The translations under genes and the position numbers were made by a program. A DNA stretch of 38,149 bases. Source: a virus. Below, piece by piece: positions 1 through 8,505 of this stretch (the first letter of the stretch is position 1; the number at the start of each line of letters is the position of its first letter). Location: positions 1 to 38,149 of IMG/VR virus record IMGVR_UViG_3300036781_000824; one strand, 5' to 3'. A model generated the notes under the pieces. It was not told the DNA's origin. It saw only the letters and a program-made list of their open reading frames with translations, and did not search any database.

Positions 1-3000
1 TTAGACATTCGCGTCCCCTCCGTACAGCCCATTGCGCTCATTCAGCGCCTGGCCGATCATGCTGGCGCCCTCGTCGCGCAGCCAGCCCTTCATCGTCTTC
101 GTGTCCATCGTGTGAACGTGCAGATGCACATCGCCAGATCCCGAAGAAGACGGCATGATCGAGCCACCGCCGCCAGCCGCCTGCAGATACATCGCGGCCA
201 TCTGCGCCGCGTCCGCGCCGCTGTTGATCGCGCTTAGGAACGGTGCATGCGCCTGGCCGGGGACTGGCTTGATCAGGCGCTCGCCGAGCTGGGCATGAAT
301 GAATCCTTCTGTCGACGACGTGGCGAGATCTCCGAAGCCGGCGATAACGCCGCCCGCATGGAACTGCGCGGCAGAGCGTGCGGTGTATTGGTGGCCGCCA
401 CCAGCCAACGCAGTGATGTCCTGGACAACCTTGCTCGTTTCCTTGTCCAGGTAGTTGCTCTTGACCCAGTCGGCCGCGGACGCGCCCCACTTGGCGCGCA
501 TATAGGCATAGCCTTGGCTCGCCGCCGCGTTCGCCTGCGAGATCCCGTTCAGGAAATCGGCACCAGTCCCGCTGTTGTAACTGGTCTCGATCTGCTCCAT
601 CTGCGGGAACAGCGTCTGCTTGTAGTAGTCGCGCGCGGCAAACCGGCCGCTCTCGCCGAGGATGTCGCCAACCAGGTTCGTCCCCAGTCCGATCGCCGCA
701 CCCACAACCGCGCCAACCGCTGTGCCCAGACCTGGAACGATGGAGCCGATCGCCGCGCCGGCTTCCGCGCCGCTCATCGCACCGCCAAGCGCGCCGTTCA
801 AGCCGCCCTTGTGAAAGGCATCCAGCACGCCCTGCGTGCCGCTGTATGCGCCGTAGGCGAGCGCGCCGAACCCTGCGACACCATTCATCGCCCCCGACAA
901 GCCAGGAGCGCCACCAACGCTCTGCATCGCGCCAGGTGAATTCGACCCGTTCAGCCACGCATCAAGATTGCTGTCGGCGTCGCTGCCCGCAGCAGACTTA
1001 TTCCCTCCAGCGATCTGCGACACCTGGCGGGCCAGGCCCGTCACGCCTTGAATCGTCGAGCCCGTCGAAGCCGGCGAGTAAGTCGAGTTTCCAACTCCGG
1101 CCGGCCGCACGATCCCGCCCGCTCCTACATTCGAGCTCACGCCCGGCGACGCGGTCCAGCTCGGCGGCAGGCTCGTACCGGAAGGGATCACGCCGGCAGT
1201 GCCCAGAGGTGCTCCGCCCGCTGCGCTGGGCATCCCCGCCGCATGGCCTCCCAGCACGCTGCCGAGGATCCCGCCGAATCCAGCCGGCGCGGAGCTCGCG
1301 CCAGGCTGCATCGAACCCAGCGTGTTGCCGAAGAACTGCTTGAAAAGCTGCGTACGCATGATCCAGGCCGCGATGATCTCGAAGAACATCTGCTCCATCT
1401 TTTGCTTGATGAAGGCGGTTGGATCGGTGAACGCCGACTGTAGCTGCCCAGCGATCGTGTGCTGCAGGTTTGCGTTCTGCTCGGCGATCTGCGCATTGGC
1501 CGACGCGTCGATAGCATTCTTGCGGCGATCGAAGTCATCCCACTGGATCAGCTTATTGTTGAAGTCGGCAGTCAGCTTCGCAGTGCGGGCATCGTCCTGC
1601 GCCTGGATCTCGGCTATGCCGTTCTTGTAGGCAGCAACCCAGCCCAGGATCCCTTGCTCGCGGATCCGCTGCACCGACTGCGCTGCCTCACGCTCATATT
1701 GCAGATCTTCATCGGCGTTGCGCTGGCGAAGTGGTGCCTTCTGTGCTTCGCCTTGGGCTTTGATGTTCGCCAGGTCTGCCGCATGATCGGACAACTCTTG
1801 AGGCGTGGCGAACTGGCCCTTATCCCCAAACTTGTCGGCGAAATTCCTGTTCGAAGCCGAGATACTCCGCTGCGTCTCGGCATCGATCTTCGCGAAGCCC
1901 TGCAGCTGCGCATCGGTCCTTTGGTCGATCTGCCCCTTCACGTATTCCGTGAACTGCCGCTCGAACTCCTTGTTCTTCTGGTTGTAAACATCGTCCGCTG
2001 CCGAACGTTGACGCGCAAAATCTGCCAGCTTCGCAGGATCGTCCGAGTCTCCGATCACAGACTTGGCCTGCACCTTGTTGATGTCGGCGATAGCCTCATC
2101 GTGCTCTGCGGCGATCCTTCCAGCCTCCGGCAACCCTGCCTGTTTCGCAGCTTCCGCCAGCTTGTCGGTTTGCTCCGTCAACGCGCGAAGCCGCGCCATG
2201 CGCTCGTTGTCATACTTCGTCTGGTTGGCAGCCAGCAGCGCAGCCTGTGTTGCCGGCTGAATTAGACCCTCGCTGCGCCGGCGATTGATCGTGTCATCCA
2301 TCTGCTGCTTTGCAACCAGATAGGCTCTATCGCCATCGATCCCGGCCTTCACCGCCTCATTGTGGGCGGTGATCGTTTCGTCGCGCTCGGCGCGCGTCAA
2401 CGCTATGGTCTTGCTGTGATACTCGTTGTCCGCTTTCTCCCGCGCAAGGTCGAACTCCTTCTGCCCGGCCTTGGGATCATTCCTGTGGACTGGGGTTAGA
2501 TTGGGATCATTCACATCCATTTTGTTCGCGAGCTGCTCGGCTCGCGCAGCCTTGGTTACATTTACGAGATCCGTTTCGCGATCCAGCGTGTTCTTCTGTA
2601 TCTGCTTCGCTTCTGCGATCGCGTTGTCCCTTGCTTGCGCTGCTTCCGCATAGGCCCGTAGTCCCACAGCCTTGTCCACGCCTTGCAGGCGGACATCTTC
2701 AAGATCTGCCTGCCTCTGCAATTCATTTCTTCGCGCCCGTGACTGCTCATTTTCCAACGCTATTTTTGCTGCCCTGGCAGCGTCTTTTGGCGTATAAACT
2801 TCCGGCCGCACAGCGTTGGAGCCAATTTGCAGGTTGACGCCAGCCCGTTTCAAGGAATCGGGCGTACCCATATCTATGAGCTTGTTGGTCCCTCCGGCCA
2901 CGAGGTATTCAAGCCCCTTCACTCCGTACCGAGGATATTGCAGCAAGTTCCCTTTATTATTTGGGCCAACACCTGCCGCCTCCTTCTTCGCGCGCAGGTC

Positions 3001-3765
3001 GTCGAGCTGGTCGTTAGTCTGGTCCAGCAGGTCTTTCGCCGTCTCCAAGGATGCAGTGTCGAACAGCTCAGCGTTTTTTGATTTCCCGATTGTCTCTTCG
3101 AACTCGCGCAACTGCGCATTGACATCGAAAAGCTGCTTGTAGAACCCATAAGCCTGCTCGCCCAGGTGAACCAGCACTTCGAGTGAGCCGATAGCAACAA
3201 GCCCGCCACCCACGGCGCCCAGCGCCGTCGCAATCGCCGGCACGCGCGAGAACGCAGACTCCAGCGCCCGGGGCAGCCTGATCCCCAGCGACTGTGAAGC
3301 CAGGCGGATATTGTCCAGGCTTGTGGTCAGGTGCCCGGTTTTTTCAACGGCCGGTGTAGCCGCCTTCTCCACCTGCTGCATCCAGCGGAGCGCTGGAACA
3401 CCCACTGTGGCCACACGCGCGCCGGCATCGCCGAGTTGCTGCATCCACCTCACCGCGGGCGCGCCTACGCTCGCAACGCGGCCGCCGGTGTCGCCCATCT
3501 GCTGCATCCACTTCACACCTGGTGCGCCGACACTCGCGGCCCGTGCGCCGGCATTGCCCATTTCCTGCATCCACTTCACGGCAGGCGACCCGGAGCTTAC
3601 GGTCCGCGACACCGCGTTTGTGGCACTGTCGGCGGCTGCACTTAGCTTCTTCATGGAAGCTTCGCCCTGCACGCCGAGCTGCGTCATCTTCGCGGTCATC
3701 GCATCGATCACGGACGACGTATTGCCGTCTTCCACCCGGATCTGGATTGAAACCATCGTCGCCAT
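1..3765 (-). CDS. Tail tape measure protein
   Basis: This protein of 1254 residues would set tail length and thread through the tail tube during assembly. It is the longest gene of the late operon and lies downstream of the tail tube gene, the usual place. Long stretches are alpha-helical and rich in Ala, Gln, Lys and Glu (about 330-790). Two hydrophobic, Gly/Ala-rich segments follow (about 180-205 and 1000-1050), and the C-terminal third is Gly/Ser-rich. Residues 59-142 hold three and a half copies of a 21-residue repeat built around a KWMQQMGDAGAR-like core. The ATG directly abuts the stop codon of the preceding gene, so translation is probably coupled. The stop codon is the first codon of the window, so the gene is complete, but what follows is not visible. 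The call rests on length, composition and position, not on a recognised catalytic domain. Confidence 0.88.
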   Translation of the reverse strand: MATMVSIQIRVEDGNTSSVIDAMTAKMTQLGVQGEASMKKLSAAADSATNAVSRTVSSGSPAVKWMQEMGNAGARAASVGAPGVKWMQQMGDTGGRVASVGAPAVRWMQQLGDAGARVATVGVPALRWMQQVEKAATPAVEKTGHLTTSLDNIRLASQSLGIRLPRALESAFSRVPAIATALGAVGGGLVAIGSLEVLVHLGEQAYGFYKQLFDVNAQLREFEETIGKSKNAELFDTASLETAKDLLDQTNDQLDDLRAKKEAAGVGPNNKGNLLQYPRYGVKGLEYLVAGGTNKLIDMGTPDSLKRAGVNLQIGSNAVRPEVYTPKDAARAAKIALENEQSRARRNELQRQADLEDVRLQGVDKAVGLRAYAEAAQARDNAIAEAKQIQKNTLDRETDLVNVTKAARAEQLANKMDVNDPNLTPVHRNDPKAGQKEFDLAREKADNEYHSKTIALTRAERDETITAHNEAVKAGIDGDRAYLVAKQQMDDTINRRRSEGLIQPATQAALLAANQTKYDNERMARLRALTEQTDKLAEAAKQAGLPEAGRIAAEHDEAIADINKVQAKSVIGDSDDPAKLADFARQRSAADDVYNQKNKEFERQFTEYVKGQIDQRTDAQLQGFAKIDAETQRSISASNRNFADKFGDKGQFATPQELSDHAADLANIKAQGEAQKAPLRQRNADEDLQYEREAAQSVQRIREQGILGWVAAYKNGIAEIQAQDDARTAKLTADFNNKLIQWDDFDRRKNAIDASANAQIAEQNANLQHTIAGQLQSAFTDPTAFIKQKMEQMFFEIIAAWIMRTQLFKQFFGNTLGSMQPGASSAPAGFGGILGSVLGGHAAGMPSAAGGAPLGTAGVIPSGTSLPPSWTASPGVSSNVGAGGIVRPAGVGNSTYSPASTGSTIQGVTGLARQVSQIAGGNKSAAGSDADSNLDAWLNGSNSPGAMQSVGGAPGLSGAMNGVAGFGALAYGAYSGTQGVLDAFHKGGLNGALGGAMSGAEAGAAIGSIVPGLGTAVGAVVGAAIGLGTNLVGDILGESGRFAARDYYKQTLFPQMEQIETSYNSGTGADFLNGISQANAAASQGYAYMRAKWGASAADWVKSNYLDKETSKVVQDITALAGGGHQYTARSAAQFHAGGVIAGFGDLATSSTEGFIHAQLGERLIKPVPGQAHAPFLSAINSGADAAQMAAMYLQAAGGGGSIMPSSSGSGDVHLHVHTMDTKTMKGWLRDEGASMIGQALNERNGLYGGDANV
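3340..3591 (-). repeat. 63-bp tandem coding repeats in the tape measure gene
   Basis: Residues 59-79, 80-100 and 101-121 of the tape measure protein are copies of one 21-residue unit, and a fourth, degenerate copy covers 122-142. Each unit has the form G-x-P-x-V/L-K/R-W-M-Q-Q/E, followed by a GDAGAR-like stretch. The codons differ between copies, so the array is not a very recent duplication. Confidence 0.85.
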
Positions 3766-4176
3766 TTACGATCCCGCCCTCAGAAACGAAATTCCGCAGC
3801 CCTTGCACTTCGAAGCCAACTTGCTGTCCTGCCTCGCACCGCACGAGCTGCACGCTGGATGATCGCTTTCGAACTTCGCCTTCGCCCGCGCCAGCGTCTG
3901 CAGCCCCGCAACATCGGCCCGCGTCAACATCTCCGCCGAATACTGAGCCCCAGCCGCAATCGAATAGCCGAGATCCAGAAGATAGTGCGACCATGTGTAA
4001 TATCCCGGCGAAAGCTTCAACGGCTCGACACTGCTCAGCGCCCGCTCCCGTGTGTCCTCGTCGGCATGGCGCAGCGCAGATCCGACCGCCCCCATCTGGT
4101 ACGACTCTTCAAACAGCCCGACAAGGGCCTCATGAAGGCCCTCCTGGTCGCGTTCGACTTGAATCACTTGTGCCAT
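3766..4176 (-). CDS. Small protein with C-terminal zinc ribbon, possible tail-assembly protein
   Basis: A 136-residue protein encoded directly upstream of the tape measure gene. The N-terminal two thirds are helical and acidic. The C-terminus carries a CxxC-x13-CxxC zinc-ribbon pattern (CSSCGAR and CKGCG). In siphophages the slot between tail tube and tape measure usually holds the tail assembly chaperones, so that role is possible, but a zinc ribbon is not typical of them. No slippery sequence joins it to the previous gene; 17 bases separate them. Its stop codon abuts the tape measure ATG. Real gene: likely. Function: uncertain. Confidence 0.7.
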   Translation of the reverse strand: MAQVIQVERDQEGLHEALVGLFEESYQMGAVGSALRHADEDTRERALSSVEPLKLSPGYYTWSHYLLDLGYSIAAGAQYSAEMLTRADVAGLQTLARAKAKFESDHPACSSCGARQDSKLASKCKGCGISFLRAGS

Positions 4177-4198
4177 GCCTGATCCCTGTTTCTACTTC

Positions 4199-4981
4199 CT
4201 ACTCGATACTTCCCGCTTCCTTCGCCTCCACGCTAACCACTTGCTGCTGTGGCTGGAAGAGTTGCTGTGCAGCCATCACCTTGTGGTGCGCATCCATCTC
4301 GCTCACGATCATGCCGCGGCCATGGAGCTTGAGCCCGTTCGAACAGTAGCCCTCGACACTGTCGATCAGTTGGTCGTAGAGCTTGATGAGCTCCGCCTGC
4401 GCGCCTGGAAACACCGTCGTGCCGGCCCGATTGCCGCCCAGCACGATCGACCGGCTCGCTTCGCGCGCATAGCGCCTGTGTTGCTCTTCAGTTGGCGTGT
4501 TGAAGTAATGCTTCAGCCCGCTGAAACTCTCCATCCCGCTGCCGTCTTCCAGCGCCGACCACACGCAGGAGAGCGTTACGCATGCGGCATCGAACACCAA
4601 GGCATCTTCATCGTCAGCCGGTACCGCCCGCGTACTCGCCAGGATGTCGGCGACGCCGAGCCTGTGCGGGACCGGAAGCTTCGCCTGCCAGTTCTCAATC
4701 GCATCCAGGGTCTTGAACTCCGGAAGCCTATACCCCTCGGCGAACACTAGCACGGCATGCGCCAGCTGCAGCCGCGCCGTGTCATAGTCCTGCGTAGTGA
4801 CCAGGTCGCGGCCATCGCGCTTCTGCGTGTACTCCAGCGCCTTGAAGTATGCGACCCAGTCGTCAGCCACGACGCGCCGGCACGTCAGCGTGAACATCTT
4901 GCTGTTTCCCTGCAACATGATGGCGCGCGGCTTCGCGAGATCGAGCATCGCATTGGTTTCTGTTGATGTGTTTTCAGACAT
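4199..4981 (-). CDS. Unrecognised late protein between tail tube and tape measure (tail assembly candidate)
   Basis: A 260-residue soluble, mainly helical protein with no motif I recognise. I chose the ATG at 4981 because a GAAGGGG ribosome site lies just upstream; the frame stays open further upstream, but that part runs into the hairpin region behind the tail tube gene. Its position points to a tail-assembly chaperone or tail accessory protein; this is inferred from gene order only. The C-terminus is Gln/Glu-rich. Confidence 0.65.
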   Translation of the reverse strand: MSENTSTETNAMLDLAKPRAIMLQGNSKMFTLTCRRVVADDWVAYFKALEYTQKRDGRDLVTTQDYDTARLQLAHAVLVFAEGYRLPEFKTLDAIENWQAKLPVPHRLGVADILASTRAVPADDEDALVFDAACVTLSCVWSALEDGSGMESFSGLKHYFNTPTEEQHRRYAREASRSIVLGGNRAGTTVFPGAQAELIKLYDQLIDSVEGYCSNGLKLHGRGMIVSEMDAHHKVMAAQQLFQPQQQVVSVEAKEAGSIE

Positions 4982-5130
4982 AAAAGCCCCTTCAGAAAAA
5001 TGATTTTGTGTTTGGAATTTACGAAGACTGCTCAGGCGGAAGGTGCCTGTCCTGCATGGGAGCCGCTGGCGAAGAGGGTGCCTTGGCTCGCCGGCCGCGA
5101 AGGGGTGCAGCCGGATACTGCGAGAAAGAA

Positions 5131-5159
5131 CCCGGAGCGCGCCCATTCAACGCTCCGGG
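5131..5159 (-). terminator. Hairpin terminator or attenuator behind the tail tube gene
   Basis: A perfect 9-bp inverted repeat (CCCGGAGCG / CGCTCCGGG) with an 11-nt loop lies 13 bases past the tail tube stop codon. On the minus strand it is followed by a pyrimidine run with several T residues (TTCTTTCT). It probably lowers read-through into the tape measure genes or protects the 3' end of the abundant tail tube message. The 190 bases between 4981 and 5172 hold nothing else I can see. Confidence 0.55.
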
Positions 5160-5171
5160 AGGAGAAACCTT

Positions 5172-6173
5172 TTAGACAGCCACCAGGTAGCCCAGCACCT
5201 GGGCATTCATGATGAAGGCGCTGATAGCGGCCGTCGCGCCCGCCTGCAGACAAGTCGTCTCGTCGACATTGATGGTCCACGCCACCTTGTCTTCGACATC
5301 GGCCAGTTTGGCCAGCTTTACCCTCGCGTTGGGAAAGTTGAATCCGAACTGGAAGGTCTTGGTTGGATCCGTCGCGACCGATATGTCGACGGCCGTGTCG
5401 TTCACTTCCAGTGTCTGGATATCATCCGTGCTGTCCGCGATGATCGTGATCTCCATGGAGAACCCGGTCTTACCCGACTCGCCGCTGCCGGCATACAGGC
5501 CATCGCCGCTGCTCTTGAAAGGTCCAGAACCGCGCGAAAGCTTGATCGTGAGATTGCGCTGCCTGCCCGCGTACGACTTCGCAGATCCCGTCGTGATCGT
5601 GAAGATCATGTCCGAGCCCAGGAAGTAGCTGTTGGTCGGAAGCGCCGGCATCGTGGTGATGGCGCCAGGCGTAAACCGCCCCGTGCCCTGCATGCTCAGC
5701 TCCGCCATGACCGCGCCGCGTTCCGGGATAGTGATCGTCAGGTCCGTGGCGAACATGTCCTGGAACTTGCGCTTGATGTCGGCCGTGTCCTCGACATACA
5801 CGGTGGTGCACGGCATCACAGCCGAGATCGGCGGCACCGTGAAGGTATGCGTGTACGGCGCGCCGGATCCGGTCACCACTTCCTGGCCGAAGATCATGGC
5901 CAGCATCCAGCCCAGGCCCCAGCTATCGGCCTCGATCTTGATGTTGCCATCCGTGTCCCAGGCCGTGATCGTCTCATCGGTGGCGAACTCGGTGCCCTTG
6001 CCGGCGTAATCCTTGTCGCTCCTCCGCGTGGGCGTGGGCGTAAACATGGAGCTGGAGTCGAACCGCAGCCGCTTGGTGAGCGCGGCATCGGCCAGGATGC
6101 CACCGTAAGCAACCTGTGTGTTCGGACCCACGACGATGTTGCGGGCGCTCTGTTTTTGCATCGTGACTGACAT
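5172..6173 (-). CDS. Major tail tube protein
   Basis: This 333-residue protein is rich in beta strands, Thr, Ser and Gly, with few Lys or Cys. It looks like the long siphophage tail tube proteins that stack in hexameric rings to form the tail lumen. It follows the gp37-like gene and precedes the tape measure, exactly where a tail tube gene is expected, and no sheath gene precedes it. The ATG overlaps the preceding stop codon by one base (TAATG). A hairpin follows the gene, as expected for a highly expressed structural gene. Confidence 0.75.
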   Translation of the reverse strand: MSVTMQKQSARNIVVGPNTQVAYGGILADAALTKRLRFDSSSMFTPTPTRRSDKDYAGKGTEFATDETITAWDTDGNIKIEADSWGLGWMLAMIFGQEVVTGSGAPYTHTFTVPPISAVMPCTTVYVEDTADIKRKFQDMFATDLTITIPERGAVMAELSMQGTGRFTPGAITTMPALPTNSYFLGSDMIFTITTGSAKSYAGRQRNLTIKLSRGSGPFKSSGDGLYAGSGESGKTGFSMEITIIADSTDDIQTLEVNDTAVDISVATDPTKTFQFGFNFPNARVKLAKLADVEDKVAWTINVDETTCLQAGATAAISAFIMNAQVLGYLVAV

Positions 6174-6481
6174 TACTCGTGCACCTCGTTTTCAGTGTGT
6201 TCATTGCTTTCGTTATTGCCGTCGTCTTCATTGACGGCTGCGGCCGCAGTGGCGGCGGGCTCGGCATCGTCCGCGATCTCCAGCAGCTCGCGCCCATCTG
6301 GCGTGTGATGATCGCGCAGCCAGAAATTCCATTCATAGCTGCGCTCGACCTTTACCGCGTCCTTGCCCTGAAAGGTGAGGTTGCGCCGGCCATTGGCAAA
6401 CGTCATCACGCCATTGCCGGCGAGCTCGCGTCCGCGCTCTGTCAGCCGCACCATCACAAAATCCGATTGATTCCCAGCCAT
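6173..6481 (-). CDS. Small hypothetical late protein
   Basis: About 102 residues. The frame opens at a GTG at 6505, but the ATG at 6481 is preferred because GGAGGAG stands 3-4 bases before it. The N-terminal half has mixed alpha/beta character (around residues 10-70). The last third is a disordered, acidic Ala/Glu/Asn tail. It lies between the gp37-like gene and the tail tube, so a tail-completion or accessory role is possible. No family recognised. Confidence 0.6.
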   Translation of the reverse strand: MAGNQSDFVMVRLTERGRELAGNGVMTFANGRRNLTFQGKDAVKVERSYEWNFWLRDHHTPDGRELLEIADDAEPAATAAAAVNEDDGNNESNEHTENEVHE

Positions 6482-6497
6482 CACTCCTCCATCCATC

Positions 6498-6989
6498 TCA
6501 GACACTCACTTCCGCGGGCCACGCGTTGGGCGCGTCATAACCGGCCGCACCTTCAACCTCGACCGCCAGGGCATACGCCACGCCGATCCCTTGCACCGGC
6601 AGCGTCTCGGTCGCAACCAGCGTCAGCGGCTCCGAGATCTCATTCGTCGCCAGGCGGATCCGAGCCCCGCCCAGGATCACTTCCACCTGTTGCGAAAGCT
6701 GCAGCGAAGCTTTCGCCTGGTCGCTCTGGCTGGTGCGGTCCTCCGCCGCCGCGAGCACCAGGAACTTATGCGTCTTGCTGTATGCAGTTCTCTGTGTCTC
6801 CATCGTCGCGAAGGACGCCTGCAAATACATCACGCGCACGGCCGTGGCGTAGAACACCAGCTCGCCCTGGTCGTTGAAGTCCTTGTCGGTGATCTGCTCG
6901 ACATCCACATTGCTGAGCTGCGCGCCCAGCAGCGCCGTCAGCGCGTTCCACACGTCCGTGGCGAAGAACTGTAACTGCACATCACTCAT
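6498..6989 (-). CDS. Tail-terminator/gp37-like protein
   Basis: A 163-residue protein in the position of Mu gp37 (DUF1834), after the gpG-like gene and before the tail tube. Proteins in this slot usually cap the tail or join it to the head. Sequence resemblance to the family is weak to my eye, so the name is mostly positional. Its ATG overlaps the preceding stop codon in an ATGA arrangement, showing tight coupling. Confidence 0.55.
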   Translation of the reverse strand: MSDVQLQFFATDVWNALTALLGAQLSNVDVEQITDKDFNDQGELVFYATAVRVMYLQASFATMETQRTAYSKTHKFLVLAAAEDRTSQSDQAKASLQLSQQVEVILGGARIRLATNEISEPLTLVATETLPVQGIGVAYALAVEVEGAAGYDAPNAWPAEVSV

Positions 6990-7651
6990 GCGCCACCAAC
7001 CTTGCCCAGGCGCATCGCCTTGCCGGCCAGATACGCTTCCGCTTTGGACACCAGCCGCGCTGGATCCTCCGGCCGGAACACCAGGAAAGGCCGCGCGGGA
7101 ATGTTCTGCCGGCGCGTGTGCGCCGCGACACCGAACTGCACGCGGTTCTTCGGTCCAATTGACGAGCGAATCGCACGAGGCACCCTGTGCGCGTTGCCAT
7201 GGCGATCCTTGACTTTGACCATCTTGTATCGCGCGTACGCCATCGCCGTGCCCTGGTGCTCGCCAACATCCATCATCTGTGCGCGCGTACGAGGTCCCTC
7301 AACTCCGCCCATGTGGTCCTTAGAGCCGAACTGGTGCACGCCCGCATAAACCAACGCGGTGCCCACAATGAGGACGTCTCCGTCCACCTTGTATGTAATC
7401 GAGCCGAACAGACGCCCGCTCAGAATCAGCAGCTTGTGCCCAGTGGTGTAGCCCTTCTTCAGCAACGTGGACGCGGCCAGCTTGGGCCAGGATCCTGCAG
7501 GCGATCCTTCCTCGCGGAACGTGCGCGCCACCGACGCCTGCATCAGCACACCGAATATATTCAGCAGGGCCGGCTTATCCGTCGCGGCCGCGCGGAACTG
7601 CGCGAGCTCGACCAGCTCATCGCGGTTATCGACTTTGGCGATCAGCTTCAA
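6986..7651 (-). CDS. Phage virion morphogenesis protein, Mu gpG-like
   Basis: A 221-residue protein like the phage virion morphogenesis family (Mu gpG, P2 gpS), which helps complete tails and join them to heads. The recognisable core is the middle region with a SPAGSWPKLAAST-like stretch, then LILSGRL, then an HQFGS motif, and ending in PARPFLVF. This order of W-P-L, L-x-x-T/S-G-R/L and HxxG followed by PARPFL is the family hallmark. The start is a TTG whose last bases form the previous gene's stop codon (TTGA), preceded by GAGGGG. It lies between the gp36-like and gp37-like genes, as in Mu-type phages. Confidence 0.85.
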   Translation of the reverse strand: MKLIAKVDNRDELVELAQFRAAATDKPALLNIFGVLMQASVARTFREEGSPAGSWPKLAASTLLKKGYTTGHKLLILSGRLFGSITYKVDGDVLIVGTALVYAGVHQFGSKDHMGGVEGPRTRAQMMDVGEHQGTAMAYARYKMVKVKDRHGNAHRVPRAIRSSIGPKNRVQFGVAAHTRRQNIPARPFLVFRPEDPARLVSKAEAYLAGKAMRLGKVGGA

Positions 7652-8085
7652 CCCGTATACCCCTCAAGGTTGCAATCCGTAATGCTTCGCCGCTTCCGGC
7701 TCACTACAACATTCCCGGATCCCGTTTGCTCGTTTCCGCCCACTACAGGCGAATCCAGCCCGGCCTTGCCTGTGCTGATGTCCTTGAGCATCTGGATGGC
7801 ATAGGTATAGCCGTCCTTGATGGGTTCAGGCACCTGGCTGGCTCTGCGGCTATACAGCATGTACGCGGCGATCGCGGCCGCCATGCCGGTAAGCTCCCGC
7901 GTTTGCTGCAGAGGCAGCGCATAGCGTGCGCGGCAGTACATCTCGATCGTGCCCGATGCCTGATCAAGCTTTTCCTGGACCACGTCGGTATCGACGGCAT
8001 TGCTGTTGCTGTCATCCGTCAGTTGAACGAGCGTTCTCGCCGGGATGATCCCCGGCGAGAGATCGCTCTGTGTGGCGTAGGCCAT
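7648..8085 (-). CDS. Head-tail connector, DUF1320 (Mu gp36-like)
   Basis: A 145-residue protein that begins with the typical MAYATQSDL opening of DUF1320 (Mu gp36). The family continues through a region with Val/Leu-rich helices and a YCRARYALPL segment, then a short domain with RRAS and a basic end. It is thought to act as a head-tail adaptor at the portal vertex. It sits between the gp35-like and gpG-like genes, exactly the Mu order. Confidence 0.88.
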   Translation of the reverse strand: MAYATQSDLSPGIIPARTLVQLTDDSNSNAVDTDVVQEKLDQASGTIEMYCRARYALPLQQTRELTGMAAAIAAYMLYSRRASQVPEPIKDGYTYAIQMLKDISTGKAGLDSPVVGGNEQTGSGNVVVSRKRRSITDCNLEGYTG

Positions 8086-8088
8086 GAC

Positions 8089-8418
8089 TTACTGGCCGTC
8101 CTGCGTCGCCGCTGCAGCACGCGCGTCGGTGATGGCCTTGCGCAGCTCATCCAGCGTTTGCGTGGCCTTGAGTTCCAGGTGATAGGCCAGGCCCTCTTCG
8201 ATCAGGTCTGCCTTCTTCATGGTGTCCACTTCCGGAACCTGGTCGAGTTCTTCATCCAGCGAGCCGACCTCGCCGCCAAGTTTCTGAATCGCGTTGTGCG
8301 CCAAAAGTGCAGCCGCCTGCTCAGCATCGAGTTCGATGACGGCGTTCTTCGCATAGCGCTTGCCGTCATGCCGGACGGGGCGCTGGGTGACATACTTCGT
8401 TGTTTTCGTTTTCGCCAT
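8089..8418 (-). CDS. Mu gp35-like protein (DUF7210-type N-terminus)
   Basis: About 109 residues from the ATG at 8418, which has an AGGAGA ribosome site 6-8 bases upstream; the frame is open further upstream but only through the hairpin region. The first 50 residues match the pattern of small Mu gp35-type proteins: a VTQRPVRHDGKRYAKN-like strand pair, then a stretch on Glu/Ala positions and a LLAHNAI end. The C-terminal half has a helical segment. It lies between capsid and gp36-like genes. Probable virion accessory or connector protein. Confidence 0.7.
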   Translation of the reverse strand: MAKTKTTKYVTQRPVRHDGKRYAKNAVIELDAEQAAALLAHNAIQKLGGEVGSLDEELDQVPEVDTMKKADLIEEGLAYHLELKATQTLDELRKAITDARAAAATQDGQ

Positions 8419-8439
8419 ACGTCTTCTCCTGAAGAGGAG

Positions 8440-8466
8440 GGCGGCGCGCTTGGAAGCCGCGCCGCC
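8440..8466 (-). terminator. Hairpin behind the major capsid gene
   Basis: A perfect 9-bp inverted repeat (GGCGGCGCG / CGCGCCGCC) with a 9-nt loop lies between the capsid stop codon and the gp35-like start. On the minus strand a pyrimidine-rich CTCCTCTTC follows, but no clean T-run, so it may be an attenuator or an mRNA 3'-end stabiliser rather than a full terminator. Confidence 0.45.
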
Positions 8467-8505
8467 ATCTTCATTACTGCCATCCACTTCTACTGGGTTA
8501 GCTGG

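Noticed and set aside
3766-4981. Programmed frameshift between tail assembly genes
   Set aside because: The two genes are separated by 17 bases with a stop codon between and no slippery heptamer was seen.
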